Part shown: in pieces, positions 4,255 to 6,381 of the stretch
Numbering within the stretch: the stretch's first letter is position 1
Layout: each line of letters begins with the position of its first letter
Made by a program: the position numbers and the translations under genes
Source of the DNA: Pseudomonadota bacterium
Lineage (GTDB): Bacteria; Pseudomonadota; Alphaproteobacteria; Rhizobiales; Hyphomicrobiaceae
Assembly: GCA_023390485.1 (NCBI GenBank)
Contig: JAEWCT010000006.1
Span: 1-6,381 of the forward strand
Direction of reading: 5' to 3'
DNA length: 6,381 nucleotides
The notes under the pieces: model-generated
Seen by the model: the letters and a program-made list of their open reading frames with translations, nothing else
What the model was told of the DNA's origin: nothing
Database searches by the model: none

Positions 4255-6102
4255 ATGCCGGCAGCGAATGGCAAAGCCAATGGTGCGATTGCCGCGCCTT
4301 CCCAAACCGGTAAGGCTTACCGCGTCCAAGATCATGTCTACGACGTCGTTGTCGTCGGTGCCGGTGGCGCGGGACTTCGCGCGACGCTCGGCTGCGCGGA
4401 GGCCGGCCTCAAGACAGCGTGCGTGACGAAGGTTTTTCCGACGCGTTCGCACACCGTCGCGGCGCAGGGTGGCGTTGCCGCCGCGCTCGGCAACATGGGC
4501 CGCGACGACTGGCGCTGGCACATGTACGATACGGTGAAGGGCTCCGACTGGCTCGGCGATCAGGACGCGATCGAATATCTCTGTCGCAACGCTCCGGCTG
4601 CGGTTTACGAACTCGAGCACTACGGCGTTCCGTTCTCGCGCACCGAGGACGGCAAGATCTATCAGCGCCCGTTCGGCGGCATGACGACGGATTACGGCGA
4701 GGGGCCGCCCGCGCAACGCACCTGTGCCGCTGCCGACCGAACTGGCCATGCGATGCTGCATACGCTTTACGGCCAGTCGCTGCGCCAGTCGGCGGAGTTC
4801 TTCATCGAGTATTTCGCGCTCGATCTGATCATGGACCGCGACGGGGCCTGCCGGGGCATCATCGCGCTCAATCTCGACGACGGCACGCTGCATCGTTTCC
4901 GCGCGAAAAAGACCATTCTGGCGACCGGCGGATATGGGCGCACGTATTTCTCGTGCACGTCGGCGCACACCTGCACCGGCGACGGCAACGCGATGGTGCT
5001 ACGCGCTGGGTTGCCGCTTCAGGACATGGAGTTCGTGCAGTTCCACCCGACCGGCATTTACGGGGCGGGCGTGCTTATCACCGAGGGCGCGCGCGGCGAA
5101 GGCGGGTATCTGACGAATTCAAAGGGCGAACGCTTCATGGAGTGTTATGCGCCGCACGCCAAGGATCTGGCGTCGCGCGACGTCGTCTCGCGCTCGATGA
5201 CTATCGAGATCCGCGAGGGCCGCGGCGTTGGTCCGGAAGCCGATCACATCTATCTGCATCTCGATCATCTCGATCCGAAAATTCTGGCCGAGCGTCTGCC
5301 GGGCATCACGGAGAACGCGAAGGTTTTCGCCGGTGTCGATTTGCGGCGGCAGGCGATCCCGGTGCTGCCCACCGTCCATTACAACATGGGCGGCATCCCT
5401 ACGAATTATCACGGTGAGGTTCTGACCAAAAAGAACGGCGATCCCGATCACGTGGTGCCGGGCTTGATGGCGATCGGCGAAGCGGCATGCGTTTCAGTGC
5501 ACGGCGCCAATCGCCTTGGTTCGAATTCGCTCATCGATCTCGTGGTTTTCGGCCGCTCCGCCGGGCTTCGCTGCGCGGAGACGATCGAATCGGGCGTTGC
5601 GCAGCCGGATCTTCCGAAGGACGCGAACGAGCCGACGCTCGCGCGTCTCGATCGCTTCCGCCACGCCAAGGGCTCGACGCCGACGGCCGCGCTCAGGCTG
5701 CGCATGCAGAAGATCATGCAGGCGAACTGCGCCGTGTTTCGCGATGGGCCGGTGCTGAAGGAAGGCGTCGAGAAGATCCACGCCGTGTGGCGCGACGCCG
5801 AGGATATTCAGGTCACCGATCGCTCGCTCGTCTGGAATTCGGATCTCGTCGAGACGCTCGAATTCGACAACCTGATCGCGCAGGCTGCGGTGACGGTCGT
5901 CGGGGCAGAAAACCGCAAGGAAAGCCGCGGCGCGCACGCACGCGAAGATTTTCCGAAGCGCGATGACGTCAACTGGATTAAGCACACACTCACCTGGGCC
6001 GATTATGCAGCGAAGACCGTCACGATCGACGACCGGCCGGTGCACACGCGGACGATGACCAACGAGGTCAAGTACATCGAGCCCAAGGCGCGCGTTTATT
6101 GA
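4255..6102 (+). CDS. sdhA: Succinate dehydrogenase flavoprotein subunit
   Basis: A 615-residue full-length catalytic subunit of complex II (usual length about 590-615), oxidising succinate to fumarate at a covalently bound FAD on the cytoplasmic face. The dinucleotide-binding VVVGAGGAG (32-40) is followed by [11 protein letters not shown] (63-73), with His66 the covalent FAD attachment site. Substrate-site residues are His264 in QFHPTGIYG (262-270), Glu277 in TEGARGEGG (276-284), Arg308 in [10 protein letters not shown] (305-314, the proton-transfer Arg), His375 in [10 protein letters not shown] (374-383) and Arg420 in [10 protein letters not shown] (417-426). The C-terminus [13 protein letters not shown] (603-615) is standard for alphaproteobacteria. 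The start has GGAG 10 nt upstream, and no other Met occurs before the FAD motif, so the roughly 25-residue polar, Ala-rich lead-in is probably real. sdhB does not follow directly. Confidence 0.98.
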   Translation: MPAANGKANGAIAAPSQTGKAYRVQDHVYDVVVVGAGGAGLRATLGCAEAGLKTACVTKVFPTRSHTVAAQGGVAAALGNMGRDDWRWHMYDTVKGSDWLGDQDAIEYLCRNAPAAVYELEHYGVPFSRTEDGKIYQRPFGGMTTDYGEGPPAQRTCAAADRTGHAMLHTLYGQSLRQSAEFFIEYFALDLIMDRDGACRGIIALNLDDGTLHRFRAKKTILATGGYGRTYFSCTSAHTCTGDGNAMVLRAGLPLQDMEFVQFHPTGIYGAGVLITEGARGEGGYLTNSKGERFMECYAPHAKDLASRDVVSRSMTIEIREGRGVGPEADHIYLHLDHLDPKILAERLPGITENAKVFAGVDLRRQAIPVLPTVHYNMGGIPTNYHGEVLTKKNGDPDHVVPGLMAIGEAACVSVHGANRLGSNSLIDLVVFGRSAGLRCAETIESGVAQPDLPKDANEPTLARLDRFRHAKGSTPTAALRLRMQKIMQANCAVFRDGPVLKEGVEKIHAVWRDAEDIQVTDRSLVWNSDLVETLEFDNLIAQAAVTVVGAENRKESRGAHAREDFPKRDDVNWIKHTLTWADYAAKTVTIDDRPVHTRTMTNEVKYIEPKARVY

Positions 6103-6126
6103 GCGGTTCTGGCATTTTGTTTGGTC

Positions 6127-6169
6127 GCGCTTCTTATCGGAAAACCGGTGCCCACTTTTCCGGAAGCGC
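6127..6169 (+). repeat. Palindromic intergenic repeat, Rhizobiales REP-like element
   Basis: A long near-perfect hairpin: outer arms GCGCTTC (6127-6133) and GAAGCGC (6163-6169), inner arms CGGAAAA (6138-6144) and TTTTCCG (6156-6162), with a 4-nt bulge TTAT on the left side and an 11-nt loop. The core GGAAAACCGG-N-CCCACTTTTCC resembles a highly repeated intergenic palindrome I recall from Rhizobium, Brucella and relatives. It sits 24 nt after the sdhA stop. It may also act as a 3' stabiliser or weak terminator for the sdh transcript, but no T-run follows. The structure is certain; the family identity is from memory. Confidence 0.7.
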
Positions 6170-6242
6170 TCCGGGCGAGTAGAAATAGCGCCGTCACAGG
6201 AACTCGCTTATGGTGCGGCGCTGATCAAGGGGCGCACCAGAT

Positions 6243-6381
6243 TTGAGCAAAAGTCATAGAGAAGATCTCGACGAAACCGACACCCGGATGTCGCCCGATC
6301 CTTTCGCGGCGGTGCTCCCGGCGTTGGCGGCGCTCGGAGCCGTCGCGTCGATTGCCTCCATAAACTGGTCGGGGGAGGGCA
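6243..6381 (+). CDS. Unrecognised protein, N-terminal part (cut by window edge)
   Basis: An open frame runs from a TTG at 6243 to the edge (46 codons). AAGGGG (6227-6232) lies 10 nt before the TTG, and an in-frame TGA at 6222-6224 bounds it upstream. The ATG at 6288 (codon 16) is the alternative start, with a poorer ribosome site. The translation begins with a polar stretch MSKSHREDLDETDTR (reading TTG as Met), then SPDPFAAVLPALAALG and a hydrophobic run to about residue 40, ending INWSGEG. Third positions are mostly G or C, as in coding sequence of this genome. The hydrophobic segment could be a membrane helix or a helical core. It has no SdhB features (no ferredoxin-type start). Function unknown. 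Confidence 0.55.
   Translation, partial: MSKSHREDLDETDTRMSPDPFAAVLPALAALGAVASIASINWSGEG

Noticed and set aside
4135..4968. 277-codon open frame on the minus strand opposite sdhD/sdhA
   Set aside because: Antisense shadow of conserved sdhA; Arg/Ala-rich with no family features.

Overview
The window is about 60% G+C and looks chromosomal, from an alphaproteobacterium and probably a member of the Rhizobiales/Hyphomicrobiales. Three things point there: a mesaconyl-CoA hydratase of the ethylmalonyl-CoA pathway, SdhC/SdhD proteins of the alphaproteobacterial type, and an intergenic palindrome at 6127-6169 that resembles a repeat family I know from Rhizobiales genomes. A Hyphomicrobium-like methylotroph would fit, but the genus is inference. 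There are no tRNA or rRNA genes, CRISPR arrays, insertion sequences or phage genes.

Layout: a pyridoxal kinase gene on the minus strand (1-368, cut by the window edge) diverges from a rightward series of genes across a 160-bp intergenic region (369-528) that holds several small palindromes. The rightward genes are a CitE-family lyase/thioesterase, probably the (3S)-malyl-CoA thioesterase mcl2 (529-1428); mesaconyl-CoA hydratase mch (1598-2662); an exported Cu/Zn superoxide dismutase homologue (2731-3258); then, after a 197-bp gap, sdhC (3456-3866), sdhD (3866-4249) and sdhA (4255-6102). sdhC, sdhD and sdhA are translationally packed (1-nt overlap, then a 5-nt gap). After sdhA come a palindromic repeat and the start of an unrecognised gene (6243 to the edge). 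sdhB is not directly after sdhA and is not in the window.

How the genes work together: Mch hydrates mesaconyl-CoA to beta-methylmalyl-CoA, which is cleaved to glyoxylate and propionyl-CoA. Propionyl-CoA reaches the TCA cycle as succinyl-CoA and then succinate, the substrate of succinate dehydrogenase. Glyoxylate plus acetyl-CoA gives malyl-CoA, which an Mcl2-type thioesterase hydrolyses to malate. The cluster therefore links acetyl-CoA/C1 assimilation to the TCA cycle.

The most unusual item is the SodC homologue. It keeps the fold signatures, the disulfide cysteines and the active-site arginine, but the positions of the bridging His, one further Cu His and one further Zn His are Ile, Phe and Met. 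It is therefore unlikely to be an ordinary Cu/Zn superoxide dismutase. Secondary points are a 13-bp tandem duplication across the mcl2 stop codon, a run of stem-loops with mutually exclusive pairing before mch, and a Glu at the expected catalytic Asp of the CitE-family protein.
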